From Pseudalkalibacillus hwajinpoensis (GTDB taxonomy: Bacteria > Bacillota > Bacilli > Bacillales > Guptibacillaceae), in assembly GCF_039851965.1 (NCBI RefSeq), contig NZ_CP156675.1, forward strand, positions 62,001 to 126,000: 64,000 nucleotides of DNA, given 5' to 3'. This document shows positions 26,106 through 35,079 of this stretch, piece by piece. Under the pieces are notes generated by a model that saw only the letters and a program-made list of their open reading frames with translations, did no database searches and was not told where the DNA came from. A program made the position numbers and the translations under genes. Every line of letters begins with the position of its first letter. Position 1 is the first letter of the stretch.

Positions 26106-26831
26106 ATGATTTGGGTATATATTGCTTTATTTGTAGTGCCGTTGTTTTTAACATATTCTATCTTTAGCACAATTTATATTCGGAGAAGGAACCTCTGTAT
26201 TAGTAGAAGGGTAAATAGTCGTAATGCGATTGCTTTAACTTTCGATGATGGGCCAGACCCCATTTATACTAGTCACCTACTCGATATTCTGGCAAAGTAC
26301 GGTGTAAAGGCTACTTTTTTCGTGGTCGGAAGCAAGGTTGAAAAATATCCTGAACTGGTCAAACGGATGAAATTAGAGGGGCATTCTATAGGAATTCATC
26401 ATTATTCTCATGTTTCTAGCTGGTTTTTAAGTCCTCTACAATTAAAGAAACAGCTGAACCAATGTCGGTTGATTATTGAGAAGTACACCCAGGAAAAACC
26501 GGTATATTATCGTCCGCCTTGGGGTCATTTTAATTTATTCGCACTGCTTATAGCGAAAGAATATGAAGTGGTCTTGTGGTCGCATATCTTTCAGGACTGG
26601 AAAGTGAAAAAAAGTGGGGATTTGATTCGTCGGATGAAGACGGTGGATAGGGACGGGTCCATTTTCGTTCTTCATGATAGTGGAACTACATTTGGTGCCG
26701 ATGAAAGAGCACCCTATTATATGATAGAATCTTTAGATGAATTCCTTGCATATGCATTGGGAAAACAAATCAGATTCACTTTATTGGAAGGGAATTTGAC
26801 TTCGAAGGAGCAGACAGGAAGTGGGCAGTGA
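26106..26831 (+). CDS. Membrane-anchored polysaccharide deacetylase
   Basis: The 241-residue protein has an N-terminal membrane anchor (residues 1-25) and a NodB-type deacetylase domain. Motif 1 is TFDDGPD (about 52-58), the metal-binding HHYSH is about residue 98, RPPWGHF is motif 3 and FVLHDSG is motif 5. All key residues are present. Such enzymes remove acetyl groups from peptidoglycan or other glycans outside the cell. It leads an operon with a DedA protein (11-nt overlap) and a glycosyltransferase, suggesting a role in envelope glycan or glycolipid modification. Confidence 0.9.
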   Translation: MIWVYIALFVVPLFLTYSIFSTIYIRRRNLCISRRVNSRNAIALTFDDGPDPIYTSHLLDILAKYGVKATFFVVGSKVEKYPELVKRMKLEGHSIGIHHYSHVSSWFLSPLQLKKQLNQCRLIIEKYTQEKPVYYRPPWGHFNLFALLIAKEYEVVLWSHIFQDWKVKKSGDLIRRMKTVDRDGSIFVLHDSGTTFGADERAPYYMIESLDEFLAYALGKQIRFTLLEGNLTSKEQTGSGQ

Positions 26832-27411
26832 AGAGCTTATCCAGTACATCTTGAGCTATGGTTATTTTATCATTTTCCTGTTTCTCTTCTTCGGTATAGT
26901 GGGAATACCAGCACCAGAAGAATCACTTCTGTTTTTAGTGGGACTGTTGGCATCAAATGAGCAGTTAATGCTTTCTTTGACTTTGGTATGTACATTCCTT
27001 GGTGTCTATTCTGGAATGGTTACGGGATTCTATGGTGGAAGATTCATTGGCTCACCACTTATAGAGCGATACGGAAGATGGATTGGATTAACGAAAGATA
27101 GGGTTCAAAAGTATGAAACCGTATTTAAGAAGCATTCAACTAAAACCTTATTGTTGGGTATTTTTTTGCCGGGTCTACGACAATTGATTCCTTATCTGGC
27201 AGGGATTTTCGGTACCTCGCACGTGAGATTTTTATCCTTTACAATCGCAGGTTCAGCAATTTGGACGATTTCGTATGTTTTATTAGGTTATTGGCTTGGA
27301 ACCACTCTTTCCATTGACCCATCCTATGTTCCATATGCAGGAGTCGGATTATTATTGATTTTCATCCTTACGACTGTTTGGGGATACGTTAAAAAGAAAA
27401 GAGAGAGGTAA
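26821..27411 (+). CDS. DedA/SNARE-associated family membrane protein
   Basis: The 196-residue product has the DedA signature: GIPAPEESLLFLVG, the re-entrant FYGGRFIGSPLIERYGRW motif and LLGIFLPGLRQLIPYLAGI. DedA proteins include polyprenyl-phosphate and phospholipid flippases. The start is GTG at 26821 inside the deacetylase gene, with an AGGAG upstream. Lying between a deacetylase and a glycosyltransferase, it may move the lipid carrier they use, which is inference. Confidence 0.9.
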   Translation: MGSEELIQYILSYGYFIIFLFLFFGIVGIPAPEESLLFLVGLLASNEQLMLSLTLVCTFLGVYSGMVTGFYGGRFIGSPLIERYGRWIGLTKDRVQKYETVFKKHSTKTLLLGIFLPGLRQLIPYLAGIFGTSHVRFLSFTIAGSAIWTISYVLLGYWLGTTLSIDPSYVPYAGVGLLLIFILTTVWGYVKKKRER

Positions 27412-27416
27412 TTGGA

Positions 27417-28589
27417 ATGAAGATTGTTATTCTATCCATGTTCAGTGTTCCAACCGGTCACACTAAAGTAGCTGAGGTCCTCCGAAACAGCTTAAGTCAG
27501 GAATACCCGAACGCTGAAATAAAAATTATTGATTTCCTAACTTTTTCGAGTTCTCTTCTGGAAAAAATGGTTTCCAATATATATTATAAGTGGATTAGAG
27601 AGTCGCCGGAAAGTTACAAAAGCTTTTACCAAAAGGTGATGATGAAGGAAAGCGATCAGAGTGTTTTTTTGAAGAGTATTTCAAGGTTTTCCCCTTACTT
27701 TGAAAATAAAGTGTTGACGTTAGTAAAGAATGAAAAACCTTCCTTGCTGATGTGTACACATTCCTTTCCTTCGAGAATCATTGGAAAGATAAAGTCACAA
27801 TCCAATAATCTTACATGTAAAACAGTGAATGTTTATACGGATTTTTTTGTTAACGATGTGTGGGAAAAAGAACAAATCGATTATCACTTAGTGTCGACTG
27901 AGCAGGTAAAGCAAAAATTAGTTACAGAGCATCGGATTTCACCGGATCGAGTGTATTACACCGGGATCCCTGTATCTGAAGTGTTTAAACGAAAAAATCC
28001 TTCTCTTCCTCTTCAACGGAAAGGTCGAAAGCATGTTTTGGTAGCCGGTGGGAATAGTGGATTATGTATGGGGAAGAATGTTTTCAGGGATTTTTCCGAA
28101 TCCAAACATCTACAGTTCTCAGTACTATGCGGTCATAATCATCGGTTGTACCGTTCACTGCTTGAGAAGCCCAATATTACTCCGTACATGTATATAGAAG
28201 ATCTGGAAAGACTGAATGACATTTATGACTCAGTTGATTGTATTATTACAAAACCAGGTGGGGTAACGATAAGTGAGGTCCTCCATAAACAAATTCCGGT
28301 CTTTATTTTTGCGTATCTTCCCGGGCAAGAAGAATTTAATTTAACGTACCTTTTAGAGCGAAATCTCGTATTTCATTTTGATGAGAAAGAGCCATTTTCT
28401 TCTTTAGAGGAAATACTTTATGATCCCAATGAGGTGCAACGAAAAGTAGAAGGTGTGGAGCGATATTTATCCTCACTACAATACGGTTTACCAGAAGTAT
28501 GGAAAAAAATCCAGGTAAATACCCGACAAAAATTCAATATGAACCCAGTAGATCAAAAGCCAAGTAGCGAGATATTCCTATCAGGTTAA
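27417..28589 (+). CDS. MGDG-synthase-like glycosyltransferase (GT28, UgtP family)
   Basis: The 390-residue protein starts MKIVILSMFSVPTGHTKVAE, the MGDG_synth N-domain motif. Its C-terminal nucleotide-sugar half shows VLVAGGNSGLCMGKN and CIITKPGGVTISEVL. Homologs attach glucose or galactose to diacylglycerol, giving glycolipids and the LTA anchor. It is 5 nt after the DedA gene, and the deacetylase-DedA-GT28 order suggests a joint envelope glycolipid task. Donor and acceptor are not known. Confidence 0.88.
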   Translation: MKIVILSMFSVPTGHTKVAEVLRNSLSQEYPNAEIKIIDFLTFSSSLLEKMVSNIYYKWIRESPESYKSFYQKVMMKESDQSVFLKSISRFSPYFENKVLTLVKNEKPSLLMCTHSFPSRIIGKIKSQSNNLTCKTVNVYTDFFVNDVWEKEQIDYHLVSTEQVKQKLVTEHRISPDRVYYTGIPVSEVFKRKNPSLPLQRKGRKHVLVAGGNSGLCMGKNVFRDFSESKHLQFSVLCGHNHRLYRSLLEKPNITPYMYIEDLERLNDIYDSVDCIITKPGGVTISEVLHKQIPVFIFAYLPGQEEFNLTYLLERNLVFHFDEKEPFSSLEEILYDPNEVQRKVEGVERYLSSLQYGLPEVWKKIQVNTRQKFNMNPVDQKPSSEIFLSG

Positions 28590-28611
28590 GGATCTCATTG
28601 AGAATTCTATA

Positions 28612-28900
28612 TGCACACAGCAATCCCCCACACTTTAAAGTGTGGGGGATTGTATTATTTATATTTAATCAAGGGGGAAGGAGTTGGGGGAAACTCCTTG
28701 AGTCATAGATTATCATAACAAGCATTATATTCTAAGATTATGGGAGGGTTTTGACAATTTAGCATTTATTGACCTAATAAAATGCTTTGTTTTAACAAAT
28801 CTTGTTTGAAAATGATGGGGAACATAGAATAATTTCTTGTGAAAGTGAAGCTAAATTGAAATAATTGGTATTAAGCAATCGGGGAGTGTGGAAGACTCAG
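28612..28900 (+). repeat. Long palindrome-containing repeat, copy C
   Basis: The perfect 32-bp palindrome at 28621-28652 has stem CAATCCCCCACACTTT. The second hairpin and about 230 nt of downstream sequence match copies A and D. It ends with AAGCAATCGGGGAGTGTGG and a GGAAGACTCAGTTTCG-like tail. It follows the GT28 gene directly, so it may also act as its terminator. Confidence 0.85.
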
Positions 28901-28989
28901 TTTCGAAATAACCATAAAAACCCTTTACAAAACGAGCATTCCATTCTATGATAAATCGTAATTGTTACTATTTGCTTCAAAACCTCCTA

Positions 28990-29575
28990 TGCGGAAACAT
29001 CAAATCTCTTTTTCTAAAAAGGGGAGCCCTATGCTTGCACTAAGAGGAGCGCTGGGGTCGCTTTATCTGTTTAGCCTATTTCTTTACCATTGCTCATATT
29101 CCTCTGGGGGATGCCAGCATACTGGCGCATATGTCACCTTTCTTCGCTTTTTTGTTTTCCATGGTTATGAAAGAAAAAGTGAGCAAACAGACCGTCTTGT
29201 ACCTGCCTTTGTTTATCATTGGTGCCATTATCCTGATCGATCTGTTCCAGTTTGACAGCTATACGGTTTATGCATGGGCTGGAGTCGTGAGCGCCATGCT
29301 TGCTGGAGGTGCAGCTACAAGTATCCGATATTTGAGCCGCTCGCATCATACATACGAAATCGTTTTTTGCTTTCTGGCTACAGGAACTATTGTCGCTCTT
29401 CCTCTTATGTGGATGAATATGTCCTCCCTTCTGCTGATGGGTGGTTTTATCTGCTTGGAGTAGGGATTGTATCATTGATCGGACAATTTGCCTGGACGAA
29501 TGCCTTCACTCATGAAAGGGTCCTAGTCGCTTTGACTCGAAGGAAGGAAAAGACGAAAGGTAAAAAAGCGGCATA
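28990..29575 (+). pseudogene. Decayed EamA/DMT-family transporter
   Basis: Readable pieces in shifting frames include GALGSLYLFSLFLT, MSPFFAFLFSMVMKEKVSKQ and SLIGQFAWTNAFTHERV. They span the middle to end of a drug/metabolite transporter. At least two frameshifts are present and the N-terminal third is missing. A different DMT relic lies at 40655. Confidence 0.8.
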
Positions 29576-29635
29576 GAAGGGCTAGTACACATATTTTTAA
29601 ATAGTAATGATTACGAAAAAGAGAGGAAGAAATCA

Positions 29636-31180
29636 ATGAAATGTTTAATACGCAATTTTATGTTTTTAGTACTCGTATTATTTTTGGCGGCATGTAATGG
29701 AGAGAGTGAAAGTACTTCCAATGAAGGAACAAAAGAGGAGGCTTCCGGAGGAGATAAATCGTTGACAATGCTGTTCAGCTTTGCTTCTGACTCTTTGGAC
29801 CCCCATCAGGATGCGATAGGAGTTCGGGCAGGGATTACTGAAACGCTGTTGAAGATTGATGAAAATTTAGAAATACAACCATGGCTGGCAGAAGATTGGA
29901 AACAAGTAGATGAAACGACTTGGGAGTTTGATATTCGTGACGGTGTAACCTTCCATGATGGTTCAAAAGTGGATGGAAAAGCGGTGAAAGCCTCTTTTGA
30001 ACGAGTGATAAAAGAAAACGATGCGATGGATGCTGCCTTAAAAATAGATTCCATCGAAGCGGATGGACAAAAGGTGACGTTCACAACCCGGGAACCTCAT
30101 CCGATTTTTATCAGTGAACTCATTCACACTCATGCTTCAGTAATTAAGGCAGACGAAGATCAAATTGCTGAAAAGCCGATCGGAACGGGACCATTTACAG
30201 TAGCTGATTTTACCCCGGGAAGTGAAATCAACCTGGAACGTTATGACGATTATTGGGACGGGGCGGCAAAGCTTGATGAGGTAACCATCCGTTTCAATTC
30301 TGATGCAAGCGTCCGAGCATTAAGTCTACAATCGGGCGAAGCAGATATTGCCTATCACTTGCCTCCAGAAGGCTTGGATTCAATCGAGTCGAATTCTGAA
30401 CTGAAGGTAGAATCTGTACCGAGTATACGTACTCATTTCTTCCTCTATAATCAACAGAACGAAAAATTGAAAGATCAAAAGGTCCGTAAAGCGCTGGACA
30501 TGCTGATCAATCGTAAGGTGATGGTCGAGGAAATCATGAACAATCATGCCACAGAAGCTGCAGGGCCTTTCAATCCTGATTTTCCTTTTGCTGGAGAGGA
30601 AGAATCCGTGGAGTACGATCCAAAACAAGCAGAAGCTTTGTTGAAAGAAGCCGGTTATGAGAGAAATGAACAAGGCATGATGGAAAAAGATGGCGAACCG
30701 TTATCACTGAAAATTGCCACCTATGTCGCTAGACCTGAACTGCCGCTTATGGCTCAATACTTTCAAGCAGAAGCAGGCAAAATAGGCGTTGATGTAGAGA
30801 TTATGAAGATTGAAAATATCGACAGTTATTTACATGAAAAACAAGAGGCGTGGGATCTCGTCACATACAGCAATTTGACAGCGCCCCGAGGGGATGGCGG
30901 TTATTTCTTGAATGTTGCTTATCTGCCGGACGGATCCTTGAATCCTGGACAAATAAATATTTCTAGGATTAATGAGCTCACAGAGCAATTGAATGGAACA
31001 GCTGACCCTGAACAAAGAACAGCCCTCCAAAAAGAAGCCGTGGCTATCATCAATGAGGAAGTCCCTCACTCATTCGTTATGCATCCGCATATTATCGTTG
31101 GTGTCCACGATCGAGTGAAAAACTGGACACCTGGTTCAGAAGAAAATTACCTAATCACCAATGAAATGGATGTAGAGTAA
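29636..31180 (+). CDS. Nickel/peptide ABC transporter solute-binding lipoprotein (NikA/CntA/OppA type)
   Basis: The 514-residue lipoprotein (lipobox LFLAAC, Cys20) is an SBP_bac_5 member, with SFASDSLDPHQDAIGVRAGI, the RDGVTFHDGSKVDGKAVKAS motif and IGTGPFTV. It resembles binding proteins for nickel, metal-metallophore complexes or peptides. The gene order SBP-permease-permease-ATPase-ATPase equals that of nikABCDE and staphylococcal cntABCDF. No metallophore-synthesis genes are nearby, so the ligand remains open. Confidence 0.88.
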   Translation: MKCLIRNFMFLVLVLFLAACNGESESTSNEGTKEEASGGDKSLTMLFSFASDSLDPHQDAIGVRAGITETLLKIDENLEIQPWLAEDWKQVDETTWEFDIRDGVTFHDGSKVDGKAVKASFERVIKENDAMDAALKIDSIEADGQKVTFTTREPHPIFISELIHTHASVIKADEDQIAEKPIGTGPFTVADFTPGSEINLERYDDYWDGAAKLDEVTIRFNSDASVRALSLQSGEADIAYHLPPEGLDSIESNSELKVESVPSIRTHFFLYNQQNEKLKDQKVRKALDMLINRKVMVEEIMNNHATEAAGPFNPDFPFAGEEESVEYDPKQAEALLKEAGYERNEQGMMEKDGEPLSLKIATYVARPELPLMAQYFQAEAGKIGVDVEIMKIENIDSYLHEKQEAWDLVTYSNLTAPRGDGGYFLNVAYLPDGSLNPGQINISRINELTEQLNGTADPEQRTALQKEAVAIINEEVPHSFVMHPHIIVGVHDRVKNWTPGSEENYLITNEMDVE

Positions 31181-31243
31181 AGATCCGAGTGGGAGTGTTT
31201 GCAGACGCTCTCACTTTCCTGTTTATAGAAAGGAGGAAGTGTG

Positions 31244-32203
31244 ATGGGAATGGCGAGACAAGTGTTTCGGATAGTAGGAAAAAGGATCTTTCAATTGGTT
31301 CTTACCATTCTTATTTTGTCCTTTGTTACATTTCTTATGATGAAATTGACCCCGGGAGACCCGGTACGTACGATTTTGAAAGTTGAGGATATGGAGACCT
31401 CTGTGGCAGACGAAGAGGAGCTCCGTGAAGCGTATGGCTTCAATGATCCTCTCCCTATCCAATATGGACAGTGGTTATGGAAGGCAGCTCAGGGGGACCT
31501 CGGTGCATCGTTTATCACCAAACGACCGGTCCTGGATATGTTGATGAGCCGTCTGCCGGCTACGCTAGGGTTGACGTTTGGCGGGTTGTTAGTCCTTTTT
31601 GTCATTGTGTTGCCTCTCGGGATCATTGGTGCTGTTTACAAAGACCGCTGGCCGGATACGCTTAGTAAATGGTTCGCTTTAGCGGGAGCTTCTATCCCTA
31701 GTTTTTGGCTCGGACTTTTATTGATTCATTGGTTTTCATTGGAACTTGGTCTCCTTCCCGTCATGGGTACAGGGACATGGGCTCACTTTGTCCTTCCTTC
31801 TGTTACTTTAGGTGTAGCGATGGCCCCGATGTACATTCGCTTACTTCGGGAAAGACTCATTCAAACGATGAACAGTCCTTACATTGAAGCAGCGGCAGCA
31901 AGGGGAGTGAAAAGAGGACGTATTCTTATCCGCCATGTTTTAAGAGGCAGTTTGATGTCAGTTGTGACCCTCTTCGGGTTAAGTGTCGGAGGATTATTGG
32001 GGGGAGTGACCGTTGTTGAAATTCTTTTTTCCTGGCCGGGCATGGGGGAGTTGATCGTTCAGGCAGTTTCCCAACGAGATTACCCGGTGGTCCAAGGATA
32101 CATCTTGATTATTGGTGTGATCGTCATTGTTGTCAATCTCCTTGTGGATTTGCTTTACACTTTACTTAACCCAGAAATTCGCTACGGAAAGGAGGAAGGA
32201 TGA
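31244..32203 (+). CDS. ABC transporter permease (NikB/OppB type)
   Basis: The 319-residue product has the OppB N-terminal helix, the MKLTPGDPVRTIL motif and the EAA loop EAAAARGVKRGRILIRHVLR. Six helices are expected. The start is the ATG at 31244 (AGGAGG 7 nt upstream) or the adjacent GTG at 31241. The gene overlaps the next permease by 4 nt (ATGA). Confidence 0.92.
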   Translation: MGMARQVFRIVGKRIFQLVLTILILSFVTFLMMKLTPGDPVRTILKVEDMETSVADEEELREAYGFNDPLPIQYGQWLWKAAQGDLGASFITKRPVLDMLMSRLPATLGLTFGGLLVLFVIVLPLGIIGAVYKDRWPDTLSKWFALAGASIPSFWLGLLLIHWFSLELGLLPVMGTGTWAHFVLPSVTLGVAMAPMYIRLLRERLIQTMNSPYIEAAAARGVKRGRILIRHVLRGSLMSVVTLFGLSVGGLLGGVTVVEILFSWPGMGELIVQAVSQRDYPVVQGYILIIGVIVIVVNLLVDLLYTLLNPEIRYGKEEG

Positions 32204-33057
32204 TGGAGGGAGTATTAAATACGGGGGTACCTGGTAGTAAGAAAAACAACCGGGGACTTCTATTCGGGTTGTTGCTTTTCGTTGGACTGATGGTGACGAT
32301 TGGTTTCGGGTCCTTCTTGACGCCACATGATCCGTTCGCGATTGACATGGGTAACCGGCTTCAAAACCAGTCCTTCACTCACTGGTTGGGGACCGATCAA
32401 CTCGGAAGGGATGTTTTCTCAAGAATCATTTACGGGGCAAAAATTACGGTCGGCTTAGGTGCGTTAACCGTTCTGTTTTCATTATTGATCGGAGTCCCAC
32501 TGGGATTGTGGTCTGGTTACACTGGCGGAAAAATAGATCAAGGATTAATGAGAATCGTCGATGGTATTCTTGCCTTTCCTGATTTTATTCTTGCGATAGC
32601 CATTGCCGGCATCCTTGGACCTAGTCTAACGAATATCATCATTGCCTTAGTTTTAGTGAAGTGGATCACTTATGCGCGTATGGTAAGAAGCCTTGTTCTG
32701 GCAGAAAAGGAAAAAGAGTACGTAATAGCAGCGAAGATTGCTCATTCTGGTACGCTGAAAACGATTCGGATGCACCTGCTTCCACATATCCTTCCAGACA
32801 TCACCGCCATGGCAGCGATTGATATCGGAAAAGTTATTCTTATGATTTCGGCACTATCTTACATAGGGTTAGGAGCGCAGCCGCCAATTCCCGAGTGGGG
32901 TGCGATGCTGAACGAAGGCCGTGGATACTTTCAAACCCTGCCAGAATTAATGATTTATCCCGGAGCAGCCATCATGATCACTGTGCTCTGTTTTAATCTA
33001 ATCGGTGATGGTTTGAACCGCCATTTTGATAGAAGCCAAAGGGGGCATAAAAAATGA
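32200..33057 (+). CDS. ABC transporter permease (NikC/OppC type)
   Basis: The 285-residue protein has the DppC N-terminal region (TPHDPFAIDMGNRLQ and HWLGTDQLGRDVFSR) and the EAA region AAKIAHSGTLKTIRMHLLPH. It is translationally coupled to both neighbours by 4-nt overlaps. It forms the channel with the OppB-type subunit. Confidence 0.92.
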   Translation: MMEGVLNTGVPGSKKNNRGLLFGLLLFVGLMVTIGFGSFLTPHDPFAIDMGNRLQNQSFTHWLGTDQLGRDVFSRIIYGAKITVGLGALTVLFSLLIGVPLGLWSGYTGGKIDQGLMRIVDGILAFPDFILAIAIAGILGPSLTNIIIALVLVKWITYARMVRSLVLAEKEKEYVIAAKIAHSGTLKTIRMHLLPHILPDITAMAAIDIGKVILMISALSYIGLGAQPPIPEWGAMLNEGRGYFQTLPELMIYPGAAIMITVLCFNLIGDGLNRHFDRSQRGHKK

Positions 33058-33860
33058 GTGAACCAATTCTGTCTATCGAAAACCTTTGCATCAAAAGCGA
33101 TCGTTCCCTCATTCGTAATCTTTCCATGTCCGTCCATGAAGGCGAGATCGTTGGTCTTATTGGAGAGAGTGGAAGTGGGAAAAGTTTGTCGGCAAGGGCT
33201 GTTCTTGATCTGCTTCCTAAAGGAGTAAACATGGAGTCAGGGTCGATCCACTATTTCGGACAGAATCTTTCCAAACTTGGAAAAAGAAAAAGACGTTCGT
33301 TGGCTGGAAGTGAGATGGCTATGATCTTTCAAGATTACCGAGGCAGCTTTACCCCTTATATTAAAATGGGCAAGCAAATGATAGAAGCCATCCGTTCCCA
33401 CCAGAAAATGAGTAAAAAGGAAGCAAAAGAGAGGGTCCTTCGTGCATTGGAGGAGATGAATCTTTCTCCGGAACGTATATTCTCCAGTTATCCTTTTCAA
33501 TTGAGCGGCGGACAAGTTCAACGGGCTGCGATTGCCACAGTAAGGTTGCTTACCCCCTCGCTTATTTTATGTGATGAAGTCACGACTGCTCTAGATGTCA
33601 TTAGTGGAGAAATAGTCATGGATGATTTGGAGAAAACGTGTAAAGAAACGGGAAGCGCTTTGCTTTTGATCACCCATGATTTAAGTGAAGCCTTCCGGAG
33701 AGCTGACCGTATTTACGTCATGCACAAAGGAGAAATTGTAGAACAAGGACCCACGGATAAAATAAAAGAATATCCCAGTCACCCTTACACCAAAAAGCTT
33801 TTTTCTTCCCTCTTGAGTCTCCCGGTGAACGTGGAAGCGGAAAGGAGGAGAGTCCTTTAG
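33054..33860 (+). CDS. ABC transporter ATP-binding protein (NikD/OppD type)
   Basis: The 268-residue ATPase shows Walker A GESGSGKS, the Q-loop FQDYRG, the signature LSGGQVQRA, Walker B LILCDEVTTALD and the switch histidine ITHD. It energises import together with the next ATPase. It overlaps the permease gene by 4 nt. Confidence 0.93.
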   Translation: MSEPILSIENLCIKSDRSLIRNLSMSVHEGEIVGLIGESGSGKSLSARAVLDLLPKGVNMESGSIHYFGQNLSKLGKRKRRSLAGSEMAMIFQDYRGSFTPYIKMGKQMIEAIRSHQKMSKKEAKERVLRALEEMNLSPERIFSSYPFQLSGGQVQRAAIATVRLLTPSLILCDEVTTALDVISGEIVMDDLEKTCKETGSALLLITHDLSEAFRRADRIYVMHKGEIVEQGPTDKIKEYPSHPYTKKLFSSLLSLPVNVEAERRRVL

Positions 33861-33862
33861 AT

Positions 33863-34627
33863 ATGGAAAGATTAGAAATGAACCATGTATCAAAGTGTTT
33901 TAAACATGTGAACGCCCTGGATGATGTGTCTCTGCGCCTTGAAAAAGGTGAATGTCTCGGGGTGCTAGGGGAGAGCGGCAGTGGAAAAAGTACGCTTGCT
34001 AAACTTCTATTAGGCATAGATACGGCCACCTGTGGACAAATCCTTATGGATGGAAAACCGCTCAACCTTAAAAAACGTGATACTGTAAGGAACTTTAGAA
34101 AAGAAGTGCAAATGGTTTTTCAGGATGCGACAAGCTCCTTAAACCCGAAACTTCCGTTGTGGAAATCCATACTGGAACCGCTGAGTAATTTCAAGGAAAT
34201 CACGCCATCGTACATGAAACACGAGAAGAGTGGGGAAAAGGAAACGGCCGCTGATCTTCTTTCCTTGTTTGGAATGGAAAGGGAGATGATTGAACGTTAT
34301 CCTGACGAGCTTAGCGGCGGACAGAAACAAAGGGCGGTAGTGGCTAGAGCTTTAAGTATTGAACCGTCTTTTTTAGTTTGTGATGAACCGACTTCAAGTC
34401 TTGATGTCACGGTCCAATTGGATCTTTTACACTTGCTGAAAGAAAAACAGCAAGAACAGCGTATGGGTCTCTTGTTTATCTCCCATGACGTGAAAGCGGT
34501 CGTTTTTTTATGCGATAGAATTGTAGTAATGAAAAACGGCAAGGTTGTGGATGAATGTAAACGGAGCGAGTTATATTCAGAAGATCGACACCCTTATACG
34601 AAAGCACTTATAAAGGCAGCTCGTTGA
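33863..34627 (+). CDS. ABC transporter ATP-binding protein (NikE/OppF type)
   Basis: The 254-residue ATPase has Walker A GESGSGKST, signature LSGGQKQRA, Walker B FLVCDEPTSSLD and switch ISHD. The C-terminal tail (DRHPYTKALIKAAR) is the usual OppF end. It is the last gene of the operon. Confidence 0.93.
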   Translation: MERLEMNHVSKCFKHVNALDDVSLRLEKGECLGVLGESGSGKSTLAKLLLGIDTATCGQILMDGKPLNLKKRDTVRNFRKEVQMVFQDATSSLNPKLPLWKSILEPLSNFKEITPSYMKHEKSGEKETAADLLSLFGMEREMIERYPDELSGGQKQRAVVARALSIEPSFLVCDEPTSSLDVTVQLDLLHLLKEKQQEQRMGLLFISHDVKAVVFLCDRIVVMKNGKVVDECKRSELYSEDRHPYTKALIKAAR

Positions 34628-34985
34628 AAGAGTTTCCTATGATGTTCACTATGGAATCGGTGCCTTTCCCCCCACTCCGTTATTCCTTTATTATTGTAGG
34701 GATCAGGCACTGAAATATGTATAAATTGCTTCCTAACTAATACCTGCCACTCTCAGCTCTCCCTTCAGGTAGAATGAGGGTGGCCGGTATGATTTATGGC
34801 TCAACCATTGCAATATCCTTTTAAACTCTGTTCTTCTCTTTCAATGTTTTTAGAAGAGAAAGAGCGAACCATATTGTAAACAAAACAACTACTATAGAAA
34901 AAAAGTTTACTAAAAAATTCAGTTCCTTTATTGGCGCCTATTTATGTAAGAGAGTCATTGTTCCAAAAAACGGAATCATGGTTGA
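34628..34985. other. Intergenic region with imperfect inverted repeat
   Basis: ATACCTGCCACTCTCA near 34741 is imperfectly inverted near 34775-34790, without a U-run. Apart from this no gene or clear regulatory element is seen. Confidence 0.4.
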
Positions 34986-35048
34986 TGGGTTCAGAAGGAT
35001 CTTTATCCTTATACAAAAGCCCTTATCGAAGCAGCTTCGATTGAATAA
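34986..35048 (+). pseudogene. Relic of an OppF-type ATPase C-terminus
   Basis: The frame WVQKDLYPYTKALIEAASIE followed by a stop matches the last 15 residues of OppF/NikE-type ATPases, as in the gene ending at 34627. It suggests that a second, lost Opp-type gene once stood here, or that part of this operon was duplicated. Confidence 0.65.
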
Positions 35049-35079
35049 GTTATATAATAAAGTAGGAGGGTTTTACGAA

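Noticed and set aside
29636..34627. Full metallophore system like staphylococcal cnt
   Set aside because: The transporter order fits, but no cntK, cntL or cntM-like synthesis genes are in the window, so only a transporter is called.
34978..35079. Upstream extension of the MATE protein to the ATG at 34978
   Set aside because: The extra residues are not MATE-like and overlap an OppF relic in another frame; a good ribosome site precedes the TTG at 35080.
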